A stretch of DNA of 64,000 bases, taken from contig JAUCEF010000016.1 of the NCBI GenBank assembly GCA_033558025.1, positions 1,612,001-1,676,000 on the forward strand. Direction: 5' to 3'. The translations under genes were made by a program, and so were the position numbers. Shown piece after piece: positions 42,124 to 53,400 of this stretch (positions are counted from its first letter, which is position 1; every line of letters starts with the position of its first letter). This DNA is from Phytophthora sp. 'mugwort'. Lineage: Eukaryota; Oomycota; Peronosporomycetes; Peronosporales; Peronosporaceae. The notes beneath the pieces are model-generated. The model searched no databases. It saw only the letters and a program-made list of their open reading frames with translations, and was not told the origin of the DNA.

Positions 42124-45100
42124 TTACCGCCGACGAGCAGCAACTGGGGCCACTAAAGTGTTCCCGTCGTCCTCGCTGTCGCTTGACAGCTCGTCGAAAC
42201 TCTGCTGGATTTGACTAAGCGTGTGCTGGAATCCAGGACGGTCACCGCCTAATTTTGACAACTTTTTCGTGTTGCCGAAACGTCCATACAGCGTGCGCGC
42301 AGATAGCAGAGTGTTCTCATCCTCGCTGTCGTCCTCATCCGACGAGAGCATGCCCGAATTGGGGACTGTATCTAGCACTGACGAACCGACGGACTGGTAA
42401 CGCAGCACCTGCACATCGTTGCTGCTCGTACTGCTGCCACGGTTGCGCTCGTCAGGAGGTGGTAGGTGCGAAAGGTCCTCCATGACACCATCATCCGTCT
42501 TGTCATTCTGAGGCTTTTGCTCCCGATGTGCATTAAAAGAAGCCGAGAAATTCAGCTGAAAATTGTCGAGCGCGCCATTGCTGTCGCTACTCTGCCTCGA
42601 AGTCGTCGAGACGAGAGGCTCCTCGTTTGTCTGAATCTGCTGCTGCAACTCTTGAAGCTGCCTTACCGCGAGGAAACGATCGGGAAGGTACACCGGTGCA
42701 CCGCTGTTTCGTGTCCGGATGACTGCCTCGTTGCTACCGTTGACGCGAGGAGTGCTAATCGCAAGCTCCAAAGTAGGCACGGCAGCAGGTGCTGAGGCTG
42801 AAGCGGCCGAAAGCCTGTCGATAGAAGCTAGCGATGCCGACGATGGGGTTGCAGGAGGCGATATCGCATCCAGGCCCATGCTGCAAATACTACTGCCGCG
42901 AGCATCATTGCTGGGGGCTGACGCAAACGAAATCCCGCTGGATGTGCGCGAACGGCTTTCCGAAACGTCATCACCACTTGTCTGCAAAGTTTCAACTCCA
43001 ACGCTGCCAGCCGACAACATCATCGATACCGGAATAACGGGCGGCGGGGATGCAACAGAATGATCTTCCCCCATTGTGTATGGAAAACCGGCACGAAGGG
43101 CTTCACTGTCGCGCTGAGCTCCTTCAAAAACCAGGTCATCAGCGGTGCCATCTACAGGAGCTGAAACGAGACTAACACGAGTAGTAAAACGGTCGTCTAT
43201 ACACGTTGTTGGCTCCGCCGTTGTCTTGTCGCTCAGGTCTTTCTGGGCGTCGAGCACCACGCGATCGTTCATCGACCGCTGATGCTCCTCCATCATCATG
43301 TTGTCAAGAGTATAGGTGCCTTCGCGACTAATAGTAGGTCGCGAGGGCTTAGCCAAATCTAGGTGTTTGTCACTTGTACCCTTGGGGGACGTCATGTGCT
43401 CATAAGGAGGCAACACTGCGTTTGCAACGGCGCCCGAGGGGAGTGCTGACATGCCGTCCTTCAGTTCGGACGAGAAAATCTGTTCTCCATGAAAACTCGG
43501 TGCACCACCATCGCGGCTTTGACGAATAAACAGTGACTGGTCATGGAACTGACGCATGTCCGCATCCAGGTAGCTCATATCACAGCCAACAGTGTTGAGA
43601 ATCACCTCATCCTCTGCATCAGAAAGCTGCTGTTCATGCTCAGCAAAATCGACCGCTTCATCGTGAACTGTGAGCTTCCTGGCAACAGCATTGACTCTAA
43701 CCTCGTCATCGCATCCCTGCGACTTCTCAGATACACGCTCGTCGAGTTCCTTGGTGGAGTAGTTCAGCTGATACTCGTGGTCGATCAAGTCTTCCACTTT
43801 TGAACGCTGCAGCTGCTGCTCGTGGTCAATCAGATCTTCCTCAACAACATCTGTCCCCATGAGCGCAGCATCCCGCAAGTGCGATCCTGCCAACGAGTTC
43901 GCAATGGACGGACGCTCTAGTACATTGCGTGTTGTAATATGAGCAGACGGAGGGGGTGGCGGCAGCGCCGGAGTTTCTGCGAATTCCTGTGCTTTTGTCT
44001 CTTCGGCACAATCGTCGACTGGCTTACGAGCAAGCGCAACGGACGAAGGAATACGTTTCGCGCTGGCACGGTGGCCCTCTTCATCATCCGAAGCACCCAT
44101 GGACGTTTCGGAGTCTTCATCAGTGTCACGAATATACGCTGCTTTCATACCATTTCTAACCGAAGCGACGGAGTTCTGAACTTGTCTCACATCGGACGGC
44201 GGCATCTTGGGCTCCATGCACCCAATACTCTCATCGTCATGTTTCTGCTGTTCAGCGATCGGTGGAACCACTACAACATTTGATGGGTCATCATAACTAT
44301 CAATATCGATGGAACTTGCAGACGAATCCGAGCTTGTTGTCGACTCACGACGCCGTTCAATCTCACGTTTGTGTTGAGCCAAAAGTTCGCGCTCGCGTCC
44401 ACCGTCCTTAGGTGCAGTTGGCGGCATTGCGGCACTGCTCATACTATTGAGCTCAATCGGAATAGTTGAGACAGACGTTGTAAGTGCGCTCATATCCAGT
44501 GGGGGCGGTGCATCGGAGTTGTCCAGTGTTGAATCATACGGGCCAAAGTCAGGAATCACCGAGTGGTCGGCTAGTGTCGCACCAAACGCACTGAAATCGT
44601 TAGGTGGGGCCTGGTACATCGGAGGTGGCGCATCAAAATCGTGCTTATCGCGACTAGCCTGCTGCAGTGCCGACATGTAGGCATCGGGCATGCGGTGGTC
44701 GATGCTGGAACGAGTCATATAGTTTCCTTGGCGCTGTAGTTGTTCTAGTCGTTCTCGGCTGCTCAGCTCCTGCAGTCTACTGAAGTTGCTCATATTTGGA
44801 CCGCCCGTTCCTAGCAGCATGTCACTACTGTTACTACGTGGTAGCCCATTCTGAGGACGCCGCGAGGCACCACTGGCAGGACGATCAAAAATGGAAGCTG
44901 GGGACGGCATTGTAGGGGGGCCTGGCATCTGCAACGTATAGCGTCCTTCACCTCTAGCGATGGGGTCATCCAGCGACAAACTCTGGCTTGGACGGAAGTC
45001 GGACGGGCGCATGTGCTGGCTTCCGCGGTGGTCACGCGAACGACCATAATCCTGTTGTTGCTGCTGGTAGCGCTGTGACCTCTGGTACAAATCTGCATCC

Positions 45101-46470
45101 GGCTCCCCACGTGTACGATGACGAGAAGTAGAAGGCGGCATATCAGCACCAAAGACAGGAATTGGCGACGTGCTGGACATGCGTCGACGAGACGACTTCT
45201 CACGGCGCATCGACTGCAAAAAGATTTTAGGTGCTACCTCTTCACGGTGTCCACGACTTCCTCCAACACGCGACGTCATAAAAGATGCCCGCCGTTCATC
45301 ATCGTGGTAGCCTAAGAAACTCATCGACATGGTCGACGAATGCGGCGGTTCCACCAGCGCCGACGTCGGCTTGGGAGCGTTTGTAATCGTCTGAAAACAG
45401 TGCATACAGATGCGCAACTTACGCACCTCATCGCCTCCATTCGTCGCTGCAAAATTGCGGTTCTCGATGGGGAACTCCTTACTGCATGCGGCACAGACGA
45501 CTTCGCCACACTTCCTGCAATTCATCTTCCTCAGCAGCAAGAGCGAGAACGAGTCCTGGCACACTGCGCATCTGGCCCTGTATTTCCTGGGCACGAGCTC
45601 CAGATCGCTCAGGTACCTCTGCTCGTTCAGTCTCTTGCTGCGCAGCATATTGCGCACCTGGGCGACAAACAGCACTCTCGCTCTCAGCAGGCTGGCCGGC
45701 ACGGGGGTATGCTCTTTCAGATTCAGCTGTACAAGATGGATCACATCCACATGTCCCGGCCGCTCCTCGCTCTCCACGACGACAAAGCCCGAATGATACA
45801 AGCTGCCGCGTACCAGCCCAAACTCCCTCTTAAGATCGTCACAGCCTGGTAGTTTAATCGAGTGCTGGCCCAGCACCCAACCTTTGCGTCCTCTGGCGTC
45901 AATAAACTTGTCCTGGCACTCCAGGTAACAAAAGTCTCGGTGTTGGAGGCCGTGCGGCATCTGCATGACCATCCACTTGGCCGTCACCTGGTGTAGTGGC
46001 TTCTCCTTCGTCCTAGGCGCCAGTGTGTGCAGTACGACGCCGTCGTAGAACCACTCTCTGTGAGCTCTAGCGAACTCCTTCATCTGTCGAGTCGAGCCCA
46101 GCTGGAAGAGCGACGCCACCTCCTTCACCGTCCCCGGCACGCTAGTAACGCCGCACATGCTGGCGGCAGTCAGCGCCGTGCCCGTCGCCGAAGAGCGCGG
46201 TGATCCGGCGTAGACCTGCACGCCGTTGTTCTTCTCGACATGACGCCAGGCGATGGGCCCGCCGGCGCTGCGTGCACGCTCCACGAGCTCCTGTGCGGCC
46301 TCGCACGACTTGCGCACCAGGTACGCGCGTTCCCTCGACGAGAGCAGCGGAGGCTCGAAATAGTTCTCGCGCAGAGGCGTCCACACGCGCGAGGCACCCA
46401 GAGACTCGTTACTAGCCGTGGAAGCCGCGAGTCCCGCCACCCGCGACGAAGAGAGGTCTCCGCGAGCCAT
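42124..46470 (-). CDS. START-FYVE domain protein
   Basis: An intact frame of 1448 residues from the ATG at 46470 (MARGDLSSSR). The open frame reaches 46653, but the extra 61 residues look untranslated, and the chosen ATG has G at -3 and +4. Residues about 30-290 form a START-like lipid-binding fold (WRHVEKNNGVQVY, WYDGVVLHTL-type blocks). Residues about 295-365 form a FYVE-type zinc finger (CAVCQDSF, RKMNCRKCG, CAAC, RICMHC) with eight cysteines, but with KMNCRKCG instead of the phosphoinositide-binding R/K-HHCR. The remaining 1080 residues are acidic, Ser/Gln/Asp-rich and probably disordered, with repeated DHEQQL words. START-FYVE proteins are a large family in oomycetes, thought to act in membrane traffic or lipid transfer. 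Flanks hold only transposon debris. Confidence 0.9.
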   Translation of the reverse strand: MARGDLSSSRVAGLAASTASNESLGASRVWTPLRENYFEPPLLSSRERAYLVRKSCEAAQELVERARSAGGPIAWRHVEKNNGVQVYAGSPRSSATGTALTAASMCGVTSVPGTVKEVASLFQLGSTRQMKEFARAHREWFYDGVVLHTLAPRTKEKPLHQVTAKWMVMQMPHGLQHRDFCYLECQDKFIDARGRKGWVLGQHSIKLPGCDDLKREFGLVRGSLYHSGFVVVESEERPGHVDVIHLVQLNLKEHTPVPASLLRARVLFVAQVRNMLRSKRLNEQRYLSDLELVPRKYRARCAVCQDSFSLLLLRKMNCRKCGEVVCAACSKEFPIENRNFAATNGGDEVRKLRICMHCFQTITNAPKPTSALVEPPHSSTMSMSFLGYHDDERRASFMTSRVGGSRGHREEVAPKIFLQSMRREKSSRRRMSSTSPIPVFGADMPPSTSRHRTRGEPDADLYQRSQRYQQQQQDYGRSRDHRGSQHMRPSDFRPSQSLSLDDPIARGEGRYTLQMPGPPTMPSPASIFDRPASGASRRPQNGLPRSNSSDMLLGTGGPNMSNFSRLQELSSRERLEQLQRQGNYMTRSSIDHRMPDAYMSALQQASRDKHDFDAPPPMYQAPPNDFSAFGATLADHSVIPDFGPYDSTLDNSDAPPPLDMSALTTSVSTIPIELNSMSSAAMPPTAPKDGGRERELLAQHKREIERRRESTTSSDSSASSIDIDSYDDPSNVVVVPPIAEQQKHDDESIGCMEPKMPPSDVRQVQNSVASVRNGMKAAYIRDTDEDSETSMGASDDEEGHRASAKRIPSSVALARKPVDDCAEETKAQEFAETPALPPPPPSAHITTRNVLERPSIANSLAGSHLRDAALMGTDVVEEDLIDHEQQLQRSKVEDLIDHEYQLNYSTKELDERVSEKSQGCDDEVRVNAVARKLTVHDEAVDFAEHEQQLSDAEDEVILNTVGCDMSYLDADMRQFHDQSLFIRQSRDGGAPSFHGEQIFSSELKDGMSALPSGAVANAVLPPYEHMTSPKGTSDKHLDLAKPSRPTISREGTYTLDNMMMEEHQRSMNDRVVLDAQKDLSDKTTAEPTTCIDDRFTTRVSLVSAPVDGTADDLVFEGAQRDSEALRAGFPYTMGEDHSVASPPPVIPVSMMLSAGSVGVETLQTSGDDVSESRSRTSSGISFASAPSNDARGSSICSMGLDAISPPATPSSASLASIDRLSAASASAPAAVPTLELAISTPRVNGSNEAVIRTRNSGAPVYLPDRFLAVRQLQELQQQIQTNEEPLVSTTSRQSSDSNGALDNFQLNFSASFNAHREQKPQNDKTDDGVMEDLSHLPPPDERNRGSSTSSNDVQVLRYQSVGSSVLDTVPNSGMLSSDEDDSEDENTLLSARTLYGRFGNTKKLSKLGGDRPGFQHTLSQIQQSFDELSSDSEDDGNTLVAPVAARRR

Positions 46471-48060
46471 AACGCAAGAGTGATGGTCTCTTCCCTTCGC
46501 GACGTCGTGTTTGAAAGTGAGGCGGTAAGTCGGCGAAGTGCAAACCACGTGGACTCGGGCTCTGACTCCCCGTTCAGTAACGAATGGCGCAGAGAAAGGG
46601 AAACCAACAACGTTGTACAGTAAATGTATAGGGAAGTTTAGTCGGGCACACACATTTTCACCGAAACAAAGGACGTTTCATTATTAAAATACCAGATTTT
46701 GGCATCGCCATTTTTGGGCATTGCCAATGGCAAGTGCGAAAGGCAAAGAGGCTGTGCCCAATTCCATTTTCGAAATGTCATGTAAAATTAGGTTTCTTAC
46801 TTCAGAGTTCATTGTTCGTGCTGGCTGGCTGGGTAGCAGGGGTTGTGGTGTCTGTGAAATTAGTAATTTCACAATTTAAAATTACCAACTCGCAAAGACG
46901 AGGACAGGGGGAGAGCCTATGATTGTGCTATTCTCTATCCTAAATCCACTTCAGAGCCAAGCTTACCCATGCGTTCATGGTGGTGGTCCCACGTGGCGTT
47001 TTGCGGCGGGACGACTCCCGCTGTCGCTTCAATCGGACACAGTCCACCTGGCGACGTCGGAAGTCAACAAAAAAAACGTATGGGCTACGCTCCGTAGTCG
47101 CGTCGTGAGCTCCCGTTCCGTTCGGATTCTCTTGCCTGTCCTGTTTCATTCGAGAGCTGTACCTCGCTCGCACGTCAATTCCGTGGCAGAAGCATAACAT
47201 ATTTTGCCGTCTTGCACTTGAGACCTTGCGCTGTATATGAGTTTATATTGTAGTTGAATCACTCACCTCTGCTCACTGTGATAACGATGCTGTGATGCTT
47301 GTCAGCCGTCAGTTTTTAGACAAAGATTCTGCGAGGGTGGGTAAGCTCAGCAACGGCCAAAAGCAGTTTAACATTGGTAGTACAACTACCCGCAGCGGTG
47401 CTTCGCGCCGCGTACCACGTCACTTCACCATCTTGCACAGCTTTTACAGATCGACAGCATGCGAGTTATACAGCAACCTAAGATAATACTGTTAACCCTG
47501 TCCTAATAAATCCCTGTGCATGTTAATGTGCAACATAATGTAACATAACAGCTGACTTGGTATTTGTAGCAGGTTCCTGCGCTCCTCTAATACTTCATAA
47601 ACATTCAATTTACGGAACATATTGATTAGAACAGGGTTGACAGGTACCGTTTATTTTTTTTTTTTTCACAAAAATACAGATTAAATATAAAATTTAAATG
47701 CTACAGTAGTAAAGTTGGGTTCTTCCAAGATAAATGGTCAGGTTCGTAGCCTCTGCCAGTTTAGTAGCCACTCCATTTTCAACCAATACTGCTGGTGTAC
47801 CCACCCGTTTGACGATTTGATTCGTCAAAAACAAATCCAGTCGGCTTTTGAGTGAAAACCTCGAGCACTTGATAATTGGACCGGTTCGCTTCGCGCCTTT
47901 TTCCAAGCCACAAGCTCGCGTCCTCGTCTCTTCTCGGCGGCTATGGGGCAGCGTCGCGCCACGTATAGCGACGCCGAGCTGGACGCGGCTGAACAGGCTA
48001 TAAAAGCGTCAACAAGCAGACAGCATTGAATGTAGCGGTATTGGCCTGGAACTATACGTG
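46471..48060. other. upstream region of the START-FYVE gene and spacer
   Basis: The first 200 bases presumably hold the promoter and leader of the START-FYVE gene; the minus strand near 46583-46597 reads CGCCATTCGTTACTG, a weak initiator-like match. Beyond it only short frames occur, including 70 codons minus at 47694-47906, not recognised. A run of 14 T at 47653 is simple sequence. Confidence 0.4.
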
Positions 48061-49231
48061 TTTGGGGGAAACCTTGCTGTTGGCTTCAGCAGCTACAGTA
48101 TATTTCTGCTGTCACGTGTGAATATGCATTCGAAGCTGGCAAACTTTGAGCGCAATGGTCTGCCCACATCGCTCAGACGAGCAGTCTGGCTTAAAGTCTC
48201 CGACAGTGTGCGGCAAGACTTCCTCGTCCTTCCTGCTCAAGCTCCTAAAAAAATCAAGAGAAAGCCTAAGAACACAAGGAGGGAAATCCCGACCCGCAAG
48301 CTTCTCAAAGAGATACATCGATCAAGCATACCAAGCAAAGGAAAGGATCTTCTTCGCGGAAGCAGAAAGGGGTTCAAACGCAGGAAGCGATTGGATCGCT
48401 GCTACCAGAGGAGATATTGCCAGCAATAGAGGAACATCAAGTGATGGGGGCGTAGCGAGCGGTTGTTCAGGAACCGTGGATTTAGTCTTTCGCTATTGAT
48501 AAACTTATCAAAGCGGTGAGCTTCTGTCAATATGATCTGTGAGAGGTTTTGATTTCCCTATCCCTAAAGCGACACGGGGTATTCAGACAAGCAGCGAACC
48601 ATAGTGAAATACAGTCTGAGTCGGCTATAAACCGACAAGAGCTTCCATTCGGTGCGCCGCATTGCTGACCGTGCAGCGTCTCCAACCTGCAGCGCACGAC
48701 GCATAAAAACTCTCAAAACATTGGCCTGTATTTCCGCTTTCCAATGCCGCAAGTGGCTCCACAATCTGATCATCCCTCTTGACGTTATCACCATTGTTGT
48801 GCAGACCATGCTCCGGGCTACTAAACTGACCATTTACCTTAATTGGAAAACGTAAGCATATTGTGGTTGCAGCAGCTTTGGCAAATATAATGGTAAGAGA
48901 TACACAATACCTAATGTGCGGCTCACAAATGCATGCTGCTGTACACACCTGCTCGTTCTGATAGGATTTACGGAGCTGCACCATCTTCCAGATAATGAAA
49001 CTATTCCGAATTGAACGTGACCTCGCTCTACTTAAGGCTCCGGGTCATGCTCAGAATTACCACACATCAATTGCCTGCATGATCTACTCGGATGACTCTC
49101 GGCGGATAGCTGTTGCGCTCCTTCGCGTGTATAGCATCCATATCGTGCATATGTTGAAGCTAGTAGGCGGATATTCGACGATTGTATTATCTCTTCCTGC
49201 ACGACGGTGTAGTCAACGACAAGCCGGAGCG
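48061..49231 (+). other. possible 5' half of a decayed Tc1/IS630-like element
   Basis: Short plus frames (123 codons at 48058, 117 codons at 48146) contain basic segments, and one reads YIDQAYQAKERIFFAEAERG followed by DWIAATRGD, which might be a DNA-binding N-terminus. The link to the transposase relic downstream rests on order and strand only. Confidence 0.3.
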
Positions 49232-49966
49232 CAGAACAGAGGGCCGCTGGATGCGCTGAAGTTTGTACAATCGTACGTAGAAGACCACCTGATATTTTAT
49301 ATTGAGGAGCTGCGCGATAGCATTTGCGCATGCTTTCCTCTTCTTTAAACAGTCTCTACTTAGGCAAGCAGTCGCGCTCACAACCTCGATTTAAACTTAT
49401 CCCCAAGGTATTCTTGAAGGCAGCAGGGGCGCTGATTCTGGCCGCAATTCGGGTCTACACAAAGAAACTGCTGCTGTTATACTCTTACGGAGCAAATAGT
49501 CATTCTTGATGAGACCTCGAACGAAGACCACCACGCGTCTCGCCGTTATGTCTAACACCAAATCAATTACGCGGTTACCATTTCAGAAAGCGTTTGTCGA
49601 CAACGGCTGCGCTAGATGCGACGAGTTTCTTTGGGTGGGAAATGGACAGAATGAACATTTGCGAGAGGAAAGATTGATGAGGCTGTCCTCAAACACGTCG
49701 TCCTGCTCTTCGCTTCCAAGATCTACGTGACTATGGACAACGCGTCCCCACGCATGTGGCTCAAACCTCATATTTTGCAGCCATACTGCTCGCAGCTGGA
49801 CCTCATCGAACACGCTTTCGGTCGTCTAAAGTGTTGGATTCAGCACTACGGGAATTTTGTCTTCCCGCTCTATCCGGAATTAGTTTTGGTTGTTGCTATG
49901 CGGAAGTGTACTCCACGACGGCGACAACTCATTCGTTTTTTTCTTCAGAACTGCGGGTACAAGTAG
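49232..49966 (+). pseudogene. Tc1/IS630-like (DDE_3) transposase relic
   Basis: Across three frames the plus strand reads FVQSYVEDHLIFYIEELRDS (helix-turn-helix region), VILDETS (first catalytic aspartate, 49508), TMDNASPRMWL (second aspartate, 49736) and YCSQLDLIEHAFGRLK (glutamate, 49808), then the C-terminal helix and NCGYK. The order DE, DN, Y-x-P/S-QL-x-x-IE is that of Tc1/IS630 enzymes. The spacing between second and third catalytic residues is about ten codons shorter than usual, and several stops interrupt it. Confidence 0.75.
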
Positions 49967-49969
49967 CCC

Positions 49970-51225
49970 ATCGATAAGGAGCTAAGTATTCGACAATCTT
50001 ATCCATAGCTGCAAAACGCACGAGGAAGATGACTAAACCTATAACGCAAAGCTAGTCTATATTCTTGTGCTGCTTTCCGTGATTTCCATGGCTTCAGATT
50101 GGCCTCCTGTTTCGCCAGCCTGGCCTTCCTTGTCGCCAATTTCGCCGTCTTCCTTATGGTCTGGGTCTTCAAGGTTCGGCTGCGAGGGTGGGCTTGGCGT
50201 GGTAAATACCAGCCGTGAAAATGTTATATTCTGACAGACCAATCGCACTCCGCAGCGATATAATGTCGCCTTCAACAGAGGTACACATGCCGCTCCACTG
50301 CGGCTTGATGGTCGGCGTTTGTACTCTGACTACAATTTCTTCTTGTGTGCAATGAAACTCGAGCACCTTTCGCTGCCTATCCAACTATCATGTCTGCACG
50401 GTCGTATTGCCCTCAAGGACATGGATGCGACAGAATCAGGGCGGCGCGCGTTAATGTCGAGGTGGTGGGCCATGATAGGCCCAAAAGGAGGTGGTGGGCC
50501 ATGATAGGCTCAAACGTGATGTTGTTGGCGGCATTGTGGGCTAGACGCTATAAACGGGCCTTTGGTGTGCTTCTCGGTTTCACCGTGGAAATCTGCAGTC
50601 GTAGATAGACGTGAAACATTGTTCACGTACAGGAACACGAGGAACTTGAAAGTACTCCCTGCTGCTCTATCGATCGGCTTTAATAACTCCAACGACGGTG
50701 CAGTAACCGATAGGCGCATATACTTATCCTGATTTTTGTTGCTTGATCGCTTGATGTAGACGTCGTTATCTTTCCTGAGTTGCAGCCTCTTCTTTCGCTT
50801 GGCCACTTCAGCACTTAATTCCAGCTCGTTGAACCTCGCAATGCTATCGCCCGAATTACGCCGTGGCTCTCTGCTATATAAGAACACGACGTCCCGATCC
50901 CAGCCTCCGCATGCGCGCTTGCATGCGGCTCGCCGACGCAAACAGTTAAGCAGGCGCTTGGAACCCTCGGCAGCCCTGTCACTCTGTGCAACAGCCTCAA
51001 TCGCTGCTACTGCTTCCGCTTGACCACCGTTCGAATTTACCACCACACCACCAACACCTAGACACTTCAGCGGACCCAAGTACCGACTTCCCTGGCTTGA
51101 AGTGGACACCCCACTTACCGGCACAGTGTACCAGGCAAAAAAAACGCTCTTCCGTTTCCAGTTACCGATATGCATACCGAATGAGGTGTCGTTTTGAAGA
51201 GGAGTCTCTATTATTAGCATCTAGA
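49970..51225 (-). other. region with an unidentified 236-codon antisense frame
   Basis: The longest frame is 50510-51220 on the minus strand: an N-terminal part, a basic Arg/Cys-rich middle, and ELELSAEVAKRKKRLQLRKD, which looks like a charged helix. I do not recognise it. It is followed downstream by two minus frames at 50057-50384. Because the pogo-like relic lies just upstream on the same strand, these may be its C-terminal tail, but that is inference. Confidence 0.3.
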
Positions 51226-51780
51226 CTACTCGACGTCTCCGATGTCGCCCTCCGAGTCGATCTCACCCACCTTAGCGTCGGGGGGGGGGGCAGTGGTTAG
51301 CAGGATCGTCAATGAGGTCAGCTGCCGCAATATCAGCGTCATCCAGTAGATTGCCGTAAGCCTTTTGTAGCCATTAGAAATGGTAGAAGCGGACAAGCCA
51401 TCCCACACCGAGCAATCCAGCGAGCAACTGTGACTCGGTCCGGTGCTCGCAGCTCAATCTTCTCGGTGCCCGTGTGAGCTCAAAGCTGTTCGCGGAGGCT
51501 TTGTACCCTGCATCATATAGCCTTGCCTTGAACGGGTAGTTTCAGGCAACATCAGCTGGCTGGCAGATTGATCTTGCCCCCGCAGGAATTTTCAAGAGCA
51601 CTACATTGATCGCAGCAGCATACGAGACGACTTCTGGGGTCCAGTGGTTCGAGAAGTCGTCCCACAGCAATAGAATAGGCGCATGCATGTCCCCATGAGC
51701 AGCGGAATGATACGCCAGAAACCATTTTGAAAGGTCGCATGTTCCACCAAGCTATTACATTACGACTCAGTTAAAAATCA
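51226..51780 (-). pseudogene. pogo-like DDE transposase, C-terminal relic
   Basis: The minus strand, in shifting frames, reads LLLWDDFSNHWTPEVVSYAA and INVVLLKIPAG near 51575-51680, the second and third motif region of DDE_1 (pogo/Tigger) transposases. It ends with WDGLSASTISNGYKR (51375-51410), the C-terminal helix typical of oomycete copies. The gene is frameshifted. The N-terminal half is not found adjacent on this strand. Confidence 0.65.
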
Positions 51781-51941
51781 ATCTGTAAGCATCAAAAACA
51801 GCGCACTTTTCAAATTGCCGTAGATTTCCAGCTTCTGCTTTCGGTCCGGCGCGCACGCGCGCAGCAAAGGCCGCAAAGCAGAAGCAGATCCGCGGTTTCT
51901 TGCTGAATGATGTAGTCCACAACAGTTAATATCGACCTCTC

Positions 51942-53400
51942 TTACGGAATGATGCACAGCAATTGCGCAGTGTCTGTGTAGACAATGCCTGTCTCTAAGA
52001 CTAGCTGCCTGTCGTAAGCCGCTCCCACGTCGGAGGAATGTAAGTTACCCCTTTTCTTGTACGCAGACAGCACCTGGTCTGCAACGCCCCTGGTCGTCCA
52101 CTGCTCGTTCCCTGACGGCTTGAATTCAATGCAGGAGTCGTCTCGAATGGCTGCAGTATCAGGCTGCTGGTCCACGGTGAGCTCCTCGCTCCTGCCTGCC
52201 AGCGCTAGCACACATACCTCTTCTAAGACGGGGTCCTTCACGTGTGCAGCGCCAGCAGCTAGGTACCTACCAGCGACAGGGTACTTCGCCATGAGAGCGT
52301 CGAAAATGTCGCGAACATCCAAGTTGTCTTCCTGTAGTTTCATTGTAGCAAAGTGAAAGTCGCCAAGCTCGGTCTTCAACGCTCGCAGCCGGGTTTTTTG
52401 GCGGCGTGTCGGCATCAATGACACGATGTCGTCGTCCTCAGTGTCTATCGATAGTCACGGAGACGGAAATACCGCTCAATCACCGTGTAGGTGGAGCTGC
52501 ACCTCGTTGTCTGCGGCAGCACCAGGCACAAGTTCGTTAGATTCCTAAAAAGCACATTTTCGCATAAGGTTTAGCGATTTACCCCCCCACCCACCCACCC
52601 ACCCAACTACCGGTAATACAGAAATGTACCGCAATAAACCTGAGCTTTGCAGCCTCGTTGAGGCCTCGCAGCTTCCGCATAAGCCGCTGTAGCTGCTCCA
52701 GCGGAGGATCGTAAACAGCCAAGTAGAGATTTACCCCCAAATTTAACCGATGACTGGCACAACCGATGGACGGGACCCGCAGTAGATCCGCCAACATCGT
52801 GTTGACAGCACAGTGTAAGCGACGATGTACGAATTGGTGTTGATGCACGCTTGAAGAACGGCAATATGCCCCCAAGGAAATTATGTGACTCTGTGCTGAA
52901 TGGTCGTCGACATCTTCGTTCACCAGCGGCGACAGTGCTAGCAGCACATTCTGGGAGCGCTGCCCATGAGCAAAAAAACGCCACGAAATGTTCCGAGTGG
53001 AAGCTCCACCCGCCGATCATGATGCCGAAGAATCTCGACCTCCTTGACCAGTACTGCATGCTTGAGCAGCGTTTCTGTTCAGATTCGCTTCGTCGTCGTG
53101 TACTTGTCGGCAGTGGAGTCTTCTCAGAAGGTAAATGGCACGTTGCACTCGGAAACGAAGTCAAGCCAGCTGTAAACAGTCTGGCTCTTCTGATCAATAA
53201 ATCTCACGAGCTTTCCTGACTTGAACCCGTTGTTCGTCATCGCCTTCACGTAGTCAGGGTGCTGCTTCACCATGTGGTTGAAGAGGTTGGAATAGCCCGT
53301 CTTATCGTCTTGCTTCCGAACGGTGCCGCACTGGCACTTTAAGTACTCAGTTGGCTCTTCCTGTGCGTTAAGCAGCGGCACGAAGAAGTATGAGCAGACT
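51942..53400 (-). pseudogene. hAT transposase relic with BED finger
   Basis: From right to left on the minus strand: a BED zinc finger, YLKCQCGTVRKQ and NLFNHMVKQHPDY, then TVYSWLDFVSECNVPF (53124-53381); a middle part with VPSIGCASHRLNLGVNLYLA (52579-52947), the ATDxAxNM/CxxHxLNL region of hAT enzymes; and a C-terminal part (51942-52424) with FHFATMKLQEDNLDVRDIFD and DALMAKYP. Order and motifs are those of oomycete hAT elements. Frameshifts separate the parts. A C-rich microsatellite lies at 52581. Confidence 0.75.
52581..52605. repeat. ACCC microsatellite
   Basis: A run of seven C followed by ACCC units, five in all. It sits inside the hAT relic. Confidence 0.9.

Noticed and set aside
45340..45852. 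170-codon plus-strand frame
   Set aside because: Antisense to the START-FYVE coding region; explained by codon bias of the real gene.
46471..46653. Start of the START-FYVE protein at 46653
   Set aside because: The extra 61 residues do not look like the family's N-terminus, and the ATG at 46470 has a better context and a typical start of the protein.
50510..51220. 236-codon frame as a genuine host gene
   Set aside because: No recognisable domain, no clear promoter, and it lies between transposon relics on the same strand; kept only as an unidentified region.
52607..53197. 196-codon minus-strand frame
   Set aside because: It is open by chance across the hAT relic; the hAT motifs lie in the other frames.
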